NCBI GenBank assembly: GCA_000499405.2
Contig: HG738138.1
Coordinates: forward strand, 23,031,097 to 23,095,096
Origin: Onchocerca volvulus
Taxonomy: Eukaryota; Nematoda; Chromadorea; Rhabditida; Onchocercidae
Length of the DNA stretch: 64,000 nt
Direction of reading: 5' to 3'
Of this stretch, positions 1-12,803 are shown piece after piece. The notes under the pieces are model-generated. The model had not been told where the DNA came from, searched no databases, and worked only from the letters and a program-made list of their open reading frames with translations. Position numbers and translations under genes: made by a program. Position 1 is the first letter of the stretch. Each line of letters starts with the position of its first letter.

Positions 1-1129
1 GAAACAGTCGTCCAATCGTCCGTACGACCGTCCGTCCTTCAAGAGCATATGGAGCCAAAGTTGAGCAGAAGCAGCAGAACTGTGTAAACAAAAAGTAAAA
101 TGAAATAAATGCATATGTAGGCGGCATTCATCCATTCCTTCCTTTCATTCCAAGTTGCTCTGTAATGCGCGAAAAAGAAGAAAGAAAAAAAAAACTTTTT
201 TCTTCCCTATCAATTCAAAGCTATATTATTATCCTTTTCATCATCCCCGATATATTGCCAATCTTTCCGGTATTCTAGATTTCATTCAAATTACGTTTTC
301 ACAATAAATCATCAACTAATTAATTGAATAATTAACTAATCTTTCCTTATTATCCATGATAAAGATACAAAGAAATGTCCTCATTTAATTGCCGGGAAAA
401 TAAGAGTAAATAACATAAATGACAGAAGCAAGTATCACTTGACTTTCTCTTCAATATAATTCATAAATCCAAAATCGAATATTTCTACCAATTCCATTTT
501 TATTCGTTTCAATTTCATTATACTATTGCTATCATTATAGTTTCTTAGTGAATGTTGTTACTGTATTATGATAGCTAGATTTTATGCCATAATTACAATT
601 CGACCTGAAAGAAAAAAATCATTGCCATATATGGTATTTCATTCAAATTCTAAGCATAATTTAAATGTGAACTTCTCTAAAACACTAATTTATCACTTGA
701 ATATTCTTAAACATTTAAACGGTCATCTGGCAATTTCTGTATTTTCTAGAGTTGATATCGTCTAAAGAAATGAAATTCATTAACAAATGATATCATATTC
801 AAAAATGGTCAGATTTAAGTGAAATTCCCCTCATGCTTATTATAGATAATCATTATAAAATATTCGCAGAATTAGTTGTTCATTATAATAATTAAAATTA
901 TAATAAATCTTGGCATTCAATGTCTCCAAACTATTTTTTGATTGCTTATCTCTTTCACGTACGTGTATTATCTTTATCGGAGAGAATTTTCAATGAATCC
1001 AAGATAACAATTGCTCCAATTAGCAAATTTTGTTATCTTTCGTTCGCTGGAAAACATTTGCCATACCCAAGTTCATTTGACTTTTTTTATTTCATACCAG
1101 CTGGACATGGCTATGCTTCGGTGAATGCA

Positions 1130-1345
1130 GAAAGGTCAGTGTGGTCAAAAATTCAGTACTTTTACCTTACTTTTACCTGTCAAAAGGTGGCAAGTGAAAA
1201 AAAGAAAAAGTAGATATGTCGATGTGAAAACACGCAGTTATTCTAATTGCAAAATTTCAAAGCAATCGGTTAAAAACTTTTGGAGATTTAAGATCGGTAA
1301 CAACGAACATTTACATTTTTATTTCTATGAAATACAGATCACAGC
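1130..1345 (+). repeat. Retroelement-like relic, copy 1
   Basis: A 26-base block at 1299-1324 recurs at 29307-29332 with one mismatch. Both blocks are preceded, some 30-50 bases upstream, by a related aatcRgtNaaaaa-type segment (here about 1252-1277). The wording resembles the 3' tails of RTE-type non-LTR elements or SINEs (a 'caatcggttaaaaa' stretch followed by a short A/C-rich repeat), but no coding part is visible. The family name is inference; the two-copy relationship is seen directly. Confidence 0.45.
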
Positions 1346-2518
1346 TGAAATCCCAATTTAAACGCTTAAAATCCTTCGCTTAAAGCATTTCTCCGTAATT
1401 GAATTCACGTTTTCACGTCGTTCCTTCCGGAACATCGATCAGATTGTGAATAGCTCCATCTTTATTCCTCAACAATAACTAGCCAAATGTACTTCTAGAT
1501 TCTGTCTACGTGACAGAACAAGCGTCGGCTGCATGTACATAACAGTCATAAATTTATGAAAATAACACACCAAAGATCAGCTAGCTATGCCATCGACCAT
1601 TGCCATAAATTTCGCCGCTGGGCAGTTACAGACAGACAGACGGACGGAAACATAGATGCGCACGCAGACGCATATTAAGTAGAAGCGTGCATGTGCGTGC
1701 GTATGCGTGCGTACGTGATAATTTGCATGTATGTGTATATATGTATTTATGTGTAAGGCCCTTAGTATAGACGGTTGTTTCGATGTAAAAGGATGACAAA
1801 GTAGCTGATGTCTTCCAAAAATTTACTCAAAAGGGGTTTTTTTTGAAGATGAGAATCAGAATCTTTGTGGCTTCTGAATCCTCTCCAATATTCATCTCAT
1901 TTCTTTTCTCAGTTATAAAATGATACTTAATTATTGCATTTGCTTAGTGATTCAATAAAACACCTGGCTACTTAATCGTACTAAAACATGATAGAAAAAT
2001 TCGAAATATTCAGAATCATCAACCAACAATCACGTACTTGTGACTGCTGTTAGCTAAAGCCATATATATATAATTCAAATAGTTTGTTTCAAAGTTTCCG
2101 CAGAAACATCTTCAACGTTCCTTTTCTCTTGGACATTTTTGCTCTCCGTCTCCTTTTCTATATCCAATGCTATGATGTCATCGTCATCATCATCATTATC
2201 AGCATCATCATAAGTAGCAGTATTAGCATCTTTTAAAAAGCGCTTTCTTTAAAAGCAATATGAAGAAGCTGAGCCATTGCTGAATAGATGATAAATGGAC
2301 AAACAAACAAACAAGGAAACGTGCAAAACAGGAAATACGAAATAAATGATGAGAGCTCTAGAAGCAACGATGATAAACATCGCAGGAAGATGATGGCGAC
2401 GACGATGATGGGATAGAGTTTCTAACCTATCCATCTCTCTCAAATGTTATTGCTTGAAGCTTATCTATCTCTGATTGTCAACAAGTTACGATGTTGTTGC
2501 TTGATGTCGATAAGTTCA

Positions 2519-2567
2519 TAATGATAATGATGATGATGACGATGATGATGATGACGATGACGATAGA
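2519..2567. repeat. GAT/GAC trinucleotide microsatellite
   Basis: Imperfect (GAT)n tract with interspersed GAC units. It gives rise to spurious low-complexity frames on the minus strand. Confidence 0.9.
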
Positions 2568-4178
2568 TAGTTGGATGGTAGGCGGAAGGCTAGTTGTTAT
2601 TTTTGAGTACGGAAGGGAGGGGGGTAAAGGTTGACTGCTGTTGTTATGAGAATCTGAGGGTAAAGGAGGAAGTTTGTTGTTTGTCACTGAATCTAACATC
2701 CACCTGTAGTAGAAAAAACTTCAGGATCTATGAATCATTAAGTTACTTTTGCAAAATATTTGAAACTTTATGCTGTTAGCAGAATTAAGAGAAGCAAAGG
2801 ATGATGATGATAACAAGCCATAATGATGTGAGATGGGTAATTATTGGAGAAAAAGTTTGCGAGTAAAAAGAACAATGGGTAGAATGAGATTCGTATCTCT
2901 CATAGAAACTTTCGCAAAGCAGGATGTCAGACTGCTGACGGATTCTGTTTGTTGATTTGTTCCATTGCTGATCACTATCGTTATCAGTAACTATAATTAT
3001 CCTCACTTGTTACATTTCTACTAGTTCATTTAAGTATTATCGTTTTTTTCATTCTCACTATCAATTATCATCATTTATCACTATCATTTCCTAACTATCT
3101 ATAGGACATTACATATTTTCATCATTTCTAATTAAGAGCTTTTATAATTGAGTCCAATTACATTTTATTCATCTCTTTCACCTTCTTTTTTTATGTTCCC
3201 GTCTTTGAAAAAAAAAAAAATGTATATTTTAAAATCGCTTCATTCGATCTTTAATTAATTATTTCAATAATATTAGCAAGTGTTTTAATTTTGGCATGTA
3301 TTGTGTCAATTAGAATGACGTAATATTAAATAAAGCGAATTTAAATTAAATTAATTCAAATTCTTTTTTCTTCACTTGAAAAATATATCCACTAATTACT
3401 GTTATATTTCTTTATGCGAATAGCTGATTCATATACTGATACATTTATTCAGAATGTTATGTAAAATAGCATTATTATTAGCATCGTCCTCTGTTTTACT
3501 GTTTATCCTTATATCCCATCTTTTATTTTCGTGCAGGATATGAAATCTCAGTAATATCCTGTTAAAATAATTATTTTTACAGATTAAAAAAAAGAAAAGA
3601 TCATATTGTTGGTGATAAATTGTTCATCTGAAACAAGCACCAGAATTGATTATCATTCGTTATGACACTTAGTTTGAAAAATGAAAGAATTCAGAAGTTG
3701 ATTTTAGTTTTGATGGAAACTATTAGGAAGATACAATTTGTACAATTCGATAAGAAACGTTAATAAAAAGATAAGAAGCGTAGAAATTTGACATGAGCGT
3801 TTGAATTATCGAAAATATTCCGATTTATTGAGTTATTCGAAGAATGAACACCCACGAAGTATATCAATCGTATTATGGCTAAAATTGTGACAAATAAAAT
3901 TAGGTGGAAAATTTTAAATTTTGGAAGTTTCATCAATTTAAATGATTAAATAGCTTTTAAACTATAGAATGAAATTGGAAGAAATTTTTACAATTTTTCT
4001 TTTTTTTTTTTTTTTTTTTTCAAATGTCAAGTACATTGTCATATGACTTCTGTAAACAACAGTAAAGAAGTCGGTAAAAATGGTCGAGAAGATACTGCGA
4101 TATCTTCAAATCATTTCCTACCCTTGCAATAAGTGAATCATAAGTTGTATCATACCTATGATTATGTTGCAGTAGCAA

Positions 4179-4205
4179 TTGCAGCTGCAACAATTGCAGC
4201 TGCAA
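4179..4205. promoter_or_regulatory. Paired palindromic E-box motif
   Basis: The 12-base palindrome ttgcagctgcaa occurs perfectly at 4179-4190 and again at 4194-4205, a 15-base period. Its core CAGCTG is a classical bHLH E-box. Binding is inference; the duplication of the palindrome is seen directly. Confidence 0.35.
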
Positions 4206-4740
4206 CTGCAGTGTAAGTTAGAGTCGACTTGCATCAGTATAAGTACAAAAAGAATTATGACAACACAACAGATGAGGGCGTCATCGTCATCATTTATAGG
4301 CATGGAAGGAAGGGTAAGGTAATATAGCAAGTTGAATTTTTCTTTGCACTTACAAAGTGACCGTCGGTTCGTTTGTTGAGGCAAGGCAAGTGTAGTCTAA
4401 TTTAGCCTTGTTATCTTCCTTCCTTTTCATTCTTTTCTTCTCTTCCTCTTCCACACTCTCTTCTCCCCCGCTCAGACTTGCAGTTTTGCACTTTTTGACG
4501 ATTAGCAATTGCAGTAGCAGTAGCAGTAGCAGCAAGCAGCATCATCACTACTATCACCATCAGAAGATGATTTTTTCCTGATAATCGAGGGAAACCTCTT
4601 CGGGAAGAGAGGCTATCGGCAGTAGTCACAGCTGGCCACATCATCACACTCAACCAACACATTTCGAATAGTTCCTTTCCTTCAAGTACCATTTATGCAT
4701 TCATTCTTGAATATTTTTCCTATTTCAGTATGACAGTTCG

Positions 4741-4770
4741 GATATGACCTTTAGAACAGGGATATGACCT
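4741..4770 (-). promoter_or_regulatory. Paired extended nuclear-receptor half-site
   Basis: The 10-mer gatatgacct occurs at 4741-4750 and 4761-4770, spaced 20 bases start to start. On the minus strand each reads aggtcatatc, an AGGTCA half-site with the same flank, as bound by monomeric nuclear receptors. The function is inferred. Confidence 0.3.
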
Positions 4771-5470
4771 CTTGGAATGACTTATATAATAGCATAATTA
4801 ATTAAATTCAATCGACAGGTAGAAGAAGGACGAAAGGTCAAATTTCTCTAGCATACAGTAAATAAGGAATAATTCGAAAAAATGATGTGAACATTTGGAA
4901 TAAGTTTGAAGAGAATGGCCCCAATAGGTTTACATATGCACTTCAGCTGCCATCCAGATAGTTGAAGCCCAATACTTTAGTGATTGATGAATTGCCATAT
5001 CAGAGATAATCGAAGAGCTTTTTGTTTGTTCAAAGAGTTCTGCTTTCGATTGACTTTTGTGGTTGTATCAACAAAATGATATCATCGGTATGTTAAATGA
5101 TATCTTCATTGTTTCTTAATTCTATCCCAAACGTTCGTTCGCTTCTGCAACGCTTATTTCTTAATTTTAATTAGAAATTTAATTCGACTAAAGCAAGTTT
5201 TAGCCATCTATTTCCGGAATACATGATGTTTGTCAAAATGTGTGTATGTGTGTGTGTGTTGCTTACTGTTCAGATTACGGTGTCAATCTCAATTGCAGAG
5301 CAGTTCTTGTCTCACCTGAGATAACATTTACTACCTGTTGCAGGTAATCAGCAATTACACGAGAGAAAGTTTATGCAAGAGGGAGGGAGACAGGAAGAGA
5401 GTAACAGCAACTTTTCGCCTTCTTCTGAATACTCCCATCCATCCCATCCTATCATCATCCCATCTGCAAA

Positions 5471-5518
5471 TATACACACACACACACATACATACACACA
5501 CATACACATACACACACA
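5471..5518. repeat. AC/CATA microsatellite
   Basis: (AC)n interrupted by CATA units. It produces overlapping repetitive frames on both strands, none of which looks like a gene. Confidence 0.9.
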
Positions 5519-5868
5519 TGAATTGTTTGCCGGTTTGTTGGCTGGGTCGACCTATTATAACAACCAGTCGTTGCGTAACAATCATTTCTTTTCCCTTTCA
5601 TTTCAAGCCAACCTCCCTTCTTTTCTTTCTTTCTCTCTCTCTCGAATAACAACAACAATACGACATGCTTAATTCCTTCAGAACCAACCGACCGACCGAC
5701 CGGCCGACCGCTCTTCCATTTACGACGACGACGACTACGACCTGTCGACGACACTTCCTCGGGAAAGCATGTCGGATGTTGCAGAAAAAAAACTGGTTGA
5801 AGATAGTAGTAGACATTGTTGTCTCCTTCAAATAGCCAACCTCTTTTTAATATAACCGGCTATTCCAT

Positions 5869-5898
5869 TTCTCTCTCTCTCTCTCCCTCTCTCTCTCC
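5869..5898. repeat. CT microsatellite
   Basis: (CT)n tract with two CC interruptions. Confidence 0.9.
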
Positions 5899-8163
5899 TA
5901 CCTTTCCCTTTCAATCTTTTACCATTTTTAATCAAAACACTCTTTCCAGATTCTCTCATTCCTTGTACAGAGTTAAGAATTGAATGATAAGATTGTAAAC
6001 TAGCCTAGGCTATTCCATTCTCTTAGCTTTTCACTTCGTGCAAAAGAGCAAAAAAAATGTACTTTTCCCGGGTAAATGGTTGAAAAGCTGACCTTTAGGC
6101 AATAATTGCTCATGATTCTGTATACCTACCTACCTATAACATACAGGTTTTTCCACAAAAATTGGTATAATTGCAATTTTTGAGATGCAAAAAAAAACGA
6201 TCGGTAAGGAGAAGCGTGGTCTGTGACACATACCGTGGGTCTGTGACACGCACATACACACATATCATAAACATAGCAGATGCTTTTACTTCTGCAACTA
6301 CCAACCGATCAGCGGTCGATCGACCAATCGACCGACCGACCGTCCAACCGAGACCGATCGACCGGCCGATCAACACATACATACATACATCGATGGAGAA
6401 AAAAAAAAGCACACATTCAAAAATGAACAGAAACATATATACATATATCGTAAGTTGGCTTCCATTCGGACAGGCAGACAAACAAACAGACCGACGGATA
6501 GATGGATGGAAGGACATTCATGTAATTTCCTTTGTAACTATTATGTATGTGTATGTTGTGTGTGTATGTGTGTATGTGTGTATGTTAGCAATACATGCAG
6601 AATAGTTTCCTGAAAACACAGTATTAAGTTCATTGCAAGTCTGAATGACTGACTGACTTTTTCTCAGCAGGTCCATTTGACTGTTCAAGTTGGAGTGAAC
6701 GTTCTTCGTTCCAGAAAAGCGTTCAGTGTTTCGAAGTACTTAAACAGCCTAAACGTTTATTCTTACCATCTTTGCCTTTTGATTACTGCACGTAACACGG
6801 AAAAAACGTAATCTTGCTTTTAGCGCCATTTTATATGCAAGATGTGTTTTCAAAGTATACGTGGATAGATCGCTATGTGCATATTTGTACTTCTCTACAT
6901 ATATGTATGTACATGCATGCAAGTTTGCGTGTTATACGTAATAGATACATGTAAGTTAACGTGTTATAAGTAATAAAAGCAGAAAATACAGGCAATTAAG
7001 AAAAATTGTAGGCTAATTACATAGTAAGCGATGAATATTTTGAAGCATACAATGGAATGAAATGAACTATTCCAATAAGGGAATCTTTTAAGTATAACAA
7101 AATCAAAACCAGACATCCCCACACGAAATTAATATATTATCCAATAACAATAACAAAAAGTTTAAAAAATACCAAAAAAATAGTAGTATTATTTAAATTA
7201 CTATTGACTGATTTTTTATGAGTTTTTTTTTTTGAAATTATGAAGATTTTGGAAAGATAAGTGCTAAATAATAAATTTAAACTAATTAATAGAATTATTT
7301 CTTCGGAATTGTTTCATTTGTTTACCGCAATTTTGACAGCTGTTCGATTATCCTTGCAAAATTGTGGACGGACTTTCGCTAACATTTTCTCCTTTCACTG
7401 TATTTCAGTCTCTGTCCACTACTACTTGTTGTAACGTTTCAAATTTCATTTTAAATCTGTTTTAATGGCAAAATCCATCAAGTTATTGGCTTTAGGGTCA
7501 GTGCTAGATGCCGCCTGGCAGAGCTTAAGAGCTCATTTCGGCTCAGACATATCGCCGATCTATTGAATCCATGTTTGTTGACCGCTATTACTCTTATAAA
7601 TCTTAATTCTTTATATATTCTATTACGAAAAGGTCAAAAGGGGATATTAATGAGTCGCATGTTATGGTACTCAGATTTCTAGGTATCACGATATAGATTG
7701 AATTTGATATCTTCGAGATTCAAATTACTTTGAATTTCAGATCTCTGTTTTGAAATCTCATCCTCATCCAATGAGAATATATAGTTTTAATATATTTTGG
7801 GGAAACAGGAAAACATTTCTTTTGATTGCGTCGGGCATAGTTTGTTGTTGAAAGATGGCTGAATAAGTAAATAAAAAGTAATCATAAATCAATAAATGTA
7901 TGGGAAAATTATGCTAGACATATCCTATTTGTTTGTTTTCATTCGATTGTTTATCATTTAGTTGAAAATGGAATGGAATTAAAATGGAAATGGGTTATTC
8001 TTGACTACCTGTGCTTGCTTGTATTCTATTTTATTGCCCTTGCGCTTTCTTCCAAAACAAGAGTACCCAAACGTAAACCCTTCCTCATCACATGTCTCAT
8101 CCTAGTTTCATCTTTGATCTTCATTGGCTTATGTTGTCGACATTGAAAACGAAGATTTTGTTT

Positions 8164-8182
8164 ACTATCATTATCATCATTG

Positions 8183-8213
<31 letters not shown>

Positions 8214-8216
8214 TCA
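8164..8216. repeat. ATC trinucleotide microsatellite
   Basis: Imperfect (ATC)n tract. The poly-isoleucine frame across it is an artefact. Confidence 0.9.
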
Positions 8217-9365
8217 GTCAATAATATTTATATTTAGTCGGCTAAAGAGTTTTGATAATTGCCGAATATTTCCTGTCGGAATCTTCAAGAAGTTGGTTGA
8301 ATCAAAGAGCGTTGATGTTACTTTTCGGTCTGTATAGGATTTAGTTATTATTGAAGCTTAACTTTATTTATTGCCTAATGATAACAGTGGAAAAAGGCAG
8401 ATAAATTTTATTGGTAATTATGAAATAACTGCCGCGAAATGTTACGAATGAAATAACATTTTGTGGTAGCTAATTCATAATTAGACAAAAATGGCTTTAT
8501 TGGTACTTGGATCACTTATTGATACGCGACTTTAGAATTCGAATTTTTTTATGGGTTGGACTCTGTTTTATGGAAATTATTTCACAATTAGACATAGACA
8601 AAATGTTATTTCATTTGTATTGTTTTGCAGTCTCTTAAATGTACCAATTAAATGTCTCTCTAATTTGTTTAGGATAACAACGCGCATTTAACCCCTCAAA
8701 TTCGAAACTAGAAATCAGTTTGGCTTTTTTCCAGCAATATGTGGAAAATATTGTGAAAGCTTATAGCTTGTTGGCTGGATTTTGCAAAACTGCATGTTGC
8801 AGTTCTTGCCAAGAGAGATATCTCTTGCAGCCCTTCTTCTGCTAGAAGTAGTAAAGAGTAGCATCGGGGAGGGGTCTGTCTTGTTTGATGCAAAACAGCC
8901 CGGCTAAGTGGTTGTTTTTATTTTGGTGCTTTTCGCGGTCGTCGTCTTCTGCCCTCTCTAAGGGAGTAGTTGTAGTATCCTGCTGATCGACGATTTATGA
9001 TCCGTTATGTCAGACAGACACCATCACCACTATCCCCGCAATCAGAAATAGCGAGAAAGTCGACACTTCCGAGAAGGTTGTCGTCGACAAGGAAAACAAC
9101 ACGAATCCACCTATCCAGGCAACTCTTCGCTCTCGATAAGCGGCTACTAGACTTCATCATTCAACAACAACATCATGTACTACTTATCATCAAGCAGACA
9201 GAATAATGGAAAGAGAAGAGTCCAAATATGAAATTCAAAGAAATGTTTATGTTTATGTCTGCTATGTGCAAGTAAAAGTTTAATGCATTATTATTTATAC
9301 AAACATATAATATATAAATAGGTTTTGGTAGTTCACTTTGTCACTTTGCCTTTTTGCAAACTTGT

Positions 9366-9600
9366 CACCCTTACAACCTTCCACACCTGTCCCCGCCGTT
9401 TTGTCTATAATGTCCAAAAGTGATTCACATCCTTGGCAATGATTATTTCCTCCTTAGTCTCATCTATGTATAGGTAGTAGTGCACTTTCTAACCTTTTCA
9501 TCCTTACAGCCTTCCACGCTTCTCCCCTCCAACTTTATTATAATGTCTAAAAGTTATTCACATTCCTGGCAATGATTAATTCCTCCTTAGTCTCATCTAT
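9366..9600. repeat. Diverged tandem duplication, 133-base period
   Basis: Two copies of a roughly 102-base block, at 9366-9467 and 9499-9600, align at a constant offset of 133. Both share, in order, 'ccttaca.ccttccac', 'taatgtc.aaaag', 'attcacat.c', 'ggcaatgatta' and 'tcctccttagtctcatctat'. Divergence is moderate, so the duplication is not recent. No coding frame is shared by both copies. Confidence 0.8.
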
Positions 9601-9970
9601 TCGTTTCCTTATTTGTCCAATTTTTCCCGCAAGACAAGATTAGATCTTTTTACTTGATATAGGCTATTTCTCTCTTCTGACTTCTCTTCAAATCTGATTC
9701 GAAATAATGGCCCATGTCAACTAAAAATAACTCAGGCTCATTATTATCCAGCATTTTCTCCAGGACCTGATATAGCTTAAACCTGATCAATTGACCATAT
9801 TTGGTAAACCAAATCAGGAATGAATTTTGTAGAATATAAAATGGTAAATTCAGCCTGCCGCTTGCGGAGTGATGTTTGGTCGATTGATAGCGACGGGTTG
9901 TTATTTGCATTTCCTATGATGTTTAAGTTTAGTAGTAATAACAGCAGTGGTATTAGCATGCTGTTATGCA

Positions 9971-10010
9971 TATATATATATATATGTGTGTGTGTGTGTA
10001 TTCATGTATA

Positions 10011-10052
<42 letters not shown>

Positions 10053-10056
10053 TGTT
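9971..10056. repeat. TA/TG microsatellite
   Basis: (TA)n followed by long (TG)n with a few interruptions. Long frames crossing it are artefacts. Confidence 0.9.
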
Positions 10057-10623
10057 GTTATGAAGTTTACGGAAAAATGTGTACCCCAGGGGTGCCTATT
10101 GGGCTCATTTTATTGCCAAGCTGTGACCCTTATTCCCCATTCTTCAGTTTCTTTATTCGTACACTTTTATGAATAAGAAAAGTTTGGATTCGCGGAAAAG
10201 GTTATGATTTTATTAATGCCCAAAAAGTTCTTGAGAAAAAATTATGTCTGGTTTAATAATTTATTTGGTATTATTCCAGTTTTTTTCTTAAATCTTTTAA
10301 AAGGAACCATTTCAAAGGAACCCAAGAGCATATTAACAAATTTTTAATGATAGAAAGGACATTCTTATATAAGGACTATGATGAAAAAATGGATGCGGAA
10401 TTAGAATCCATCAATTCGCATAGAATCTGTAATCTGTAAGAAATTCTAAGTGGTTGAAATTGATGTTCGATTCCATCAATCATATTATGGCTTTTATAAT
10501 TAATTTATGTAGCAAAAGATTTATTTGTCATTTATTTCATTATCTTTCATCAACGAATAAAAGTGACATCAGGAAGAAAGTAATTTGATAGCAACAGTAG
10601 CAGTTGATTCGGGTGACAGCTGG

Positions 10624-10655
10624 CTACCTTTGACCTTGTTGGTAACCTTTGACCT
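10624..10655 (-). promoter_or_regulatory. Two DR1-type nuclear-receptor sites
   Basis: Read on the minus strand, 10655-10643 is aggtcaaaggtta and 10636-10624 is aggtcaaaggtag. Each is an AGGTCA half-site, one spacer base, then a second AGGT.A-like half-site, which is the DR1 layout bound by HNF4/RXR-type receptors, a family greatly expanded in nematodes. The two elements lie 19 bases apart, about two helical turns. They sit about 4.1 kb before the BCL11 start codon. Function is inferred. Confidence 0.4.
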
Positions 10656-12803
10656 AACTCTTGGAAGTTATCATTTCATTTCGATCCTTTTGTGTACCCA
10701 CCTACTACCATTGCTTTCCTCTTCTGTCTCTCGTGCTCTTCTCGCTTTCCCTTCCTATCACCGTTATTTGTCATTGTTCAGTCTGAAATGTTTCAACAAA
10801 TGCATTTTGTCACATTTTTTTAACCTTCCAATAATTGTCACTTTTCGACTTCTCTTCTATTTACGATTTCAGTTTTGTAATTTTTTGGTTTAAACTGAAA
10901 ACTGATCATGATAAGTTTTAATTTTAATTACAATGCATTTCAATTTCTCGTTTCTACCTGAACACTTTAACATTAATTGTCTTTATCTATTGTTGTGCTG
11001 CAAATGACATGAAATGGCTTCAGCATTCGTCATATGGTATCAGATATACAGGGTCATGTCGAGTTTCAAGTTGATTTAATTTCACAGTTTCCTCATTTGT
11101 GAATCAGAAATGTAGATTAATTTATAAATATGACATGAAATATGTCATGTATTTTCTTTTCTTTTCATATTTATATTGTAGATTTAACAGAATTACAAAA
11201 AGATTTCTGATCCGTTTATTTTTGAAGAAGCAGTCATTCTGCCTTAAATTTCGCTGGTAATATATGTGTGACACAGTATTCTTTATTTATGTCTTCGAGA
11301 ATATAATCTCATTATATATGAAAACAACAAATCCTAGCATGGCACACACACAGACACACACACACCCACTATCTTGTACATGGATCGATTCAGTAATTGG
11401 CGAAATAGCTCGAAAGTGCATCTGAATCTGCATGTGGAATATTGCTCTATATTATATATGCTGTTTGTTGTATCAGGGAAGAGCCAGTAGCACCTGTTCG
11501 GTATGCTTTTTCCTGTAGTTCGTGGACTCTCCAGAGTTGTGCAAGCAGTCGGAAAATGCTTTTCAGTTAGCCATCCAGCTGATTTTTTTTTAAACTGTTC
11601 TTCACTTCCATCACCTGTGCACATCCACAATTCTCTTCACTTCTTCTTCATGTGCTTTTCGTTTCTTTTTTTTTTTTTTTTTTGAATTCTGTTTGTCGTT
11701 ATTCCGTTCAGGTTGTTACTCTTCAAAAGATTGCCTGCCAGCAGTAAGAATGAATTCCCATCATTTGTTAGAATTTGCTTTAACTTGTATGACTACTTTT
11801 ACAACCTTTGATGATTCCGTAAATTTACTGCTCGATAGTATTGGCAATTAATTTCCGATCGGAAAAAGAAAAAAAAAACTTGTCAAGTTTATGAATAACT
11901 AATTCCAAGTAAATTAATTAGTCTAATAGATGATTGTTTTTGAAACTCTAATTGCTTTAAAAGTCTTGAAGCAAATCGAAGAATCTCGCGGAAGATGATA
12001 AAGTGTACTTGATAATTGCACAGTTTTTGTTGACAATTTTTTTTTTTCCTATCGGATTGTATTTTCCAAAAATTGAAGAGCAAAATGGTCGTCTAGCAAG
12101 GGTGATTTCAAAGCAATCCACCACCATCTGCTAGCCTGTTCTTTTTATGTGGTTGTAGCAGTTGAAATTGCACTAAGGATGATAGCCTGTTGGAAGTGCT
12201 CATTCTTCTTCCATCCATTCGTCGTCAACAACCATCCGATGGATAGGAAGAAGGCAATGATGACATTTCCTATTTTCATTGCCAAGTAGAGGAAACCAGA
12301 AGATCCTGGAGATTCTTGTCTTCTTCCTCTTCTCGTACTTGTTGTTGTTGTTGTTATGCGAATTCTTGTACTTTCTGGAATTTCTTTTCTTTCTTTTTTC
12401 ACTCATCGAATTTATAGTGGACGGAGGATTATATAGAACTAGATGGATGATCTATTTCAAGTATCTTTTAATAATTTCACTTTTCACTTTTTTTTTTCTT
12501 TTTCTTTTTCATTCCTCTTACGATATCTTTTTATTGGCTCCACTTTTTAGAATTTATACAAATAATTAATTATCTGTTTGAATCTATTAGGCTTTATGAA
12601 TTTACTTCAATTTGTGATTGTTTTTCCCTTTCCTTTAGTATATCATCGTTGAATAGTTTTTTTTTTTTTTTTTTATAGTGAGAACAGTGAATCAAGCATT
12701 TTACTTATTATTGCGAATAGTATTTTCAATTTTATCAGCGGACGTTATAATTTTTTAAATCATTAATTACTACGGTTACTATTTAAGTGTACAATTTTAC
12801 AGC

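Noticed and set aside
5338..5754. Overlapping 76-103-codon frames on both strands
   Set aside because: They consist mainly of translated AC/TG and CT microsatellites, with no splice signals or domains.
6134..6605. 127- and 144-codon frames on opposite strands
   Set aside because: They arise from CCGA and CATA simple repeats; composition is non-protein-like and no domain is present.
12145..12402. Minus-strand frame with a signal-like segment (MKIGNVIIAFFLSIGWLL)
   Set aside because: Only 45 residues from the internal ATG, poly-Thr ends from repeats, and no acceptor or partner exon.
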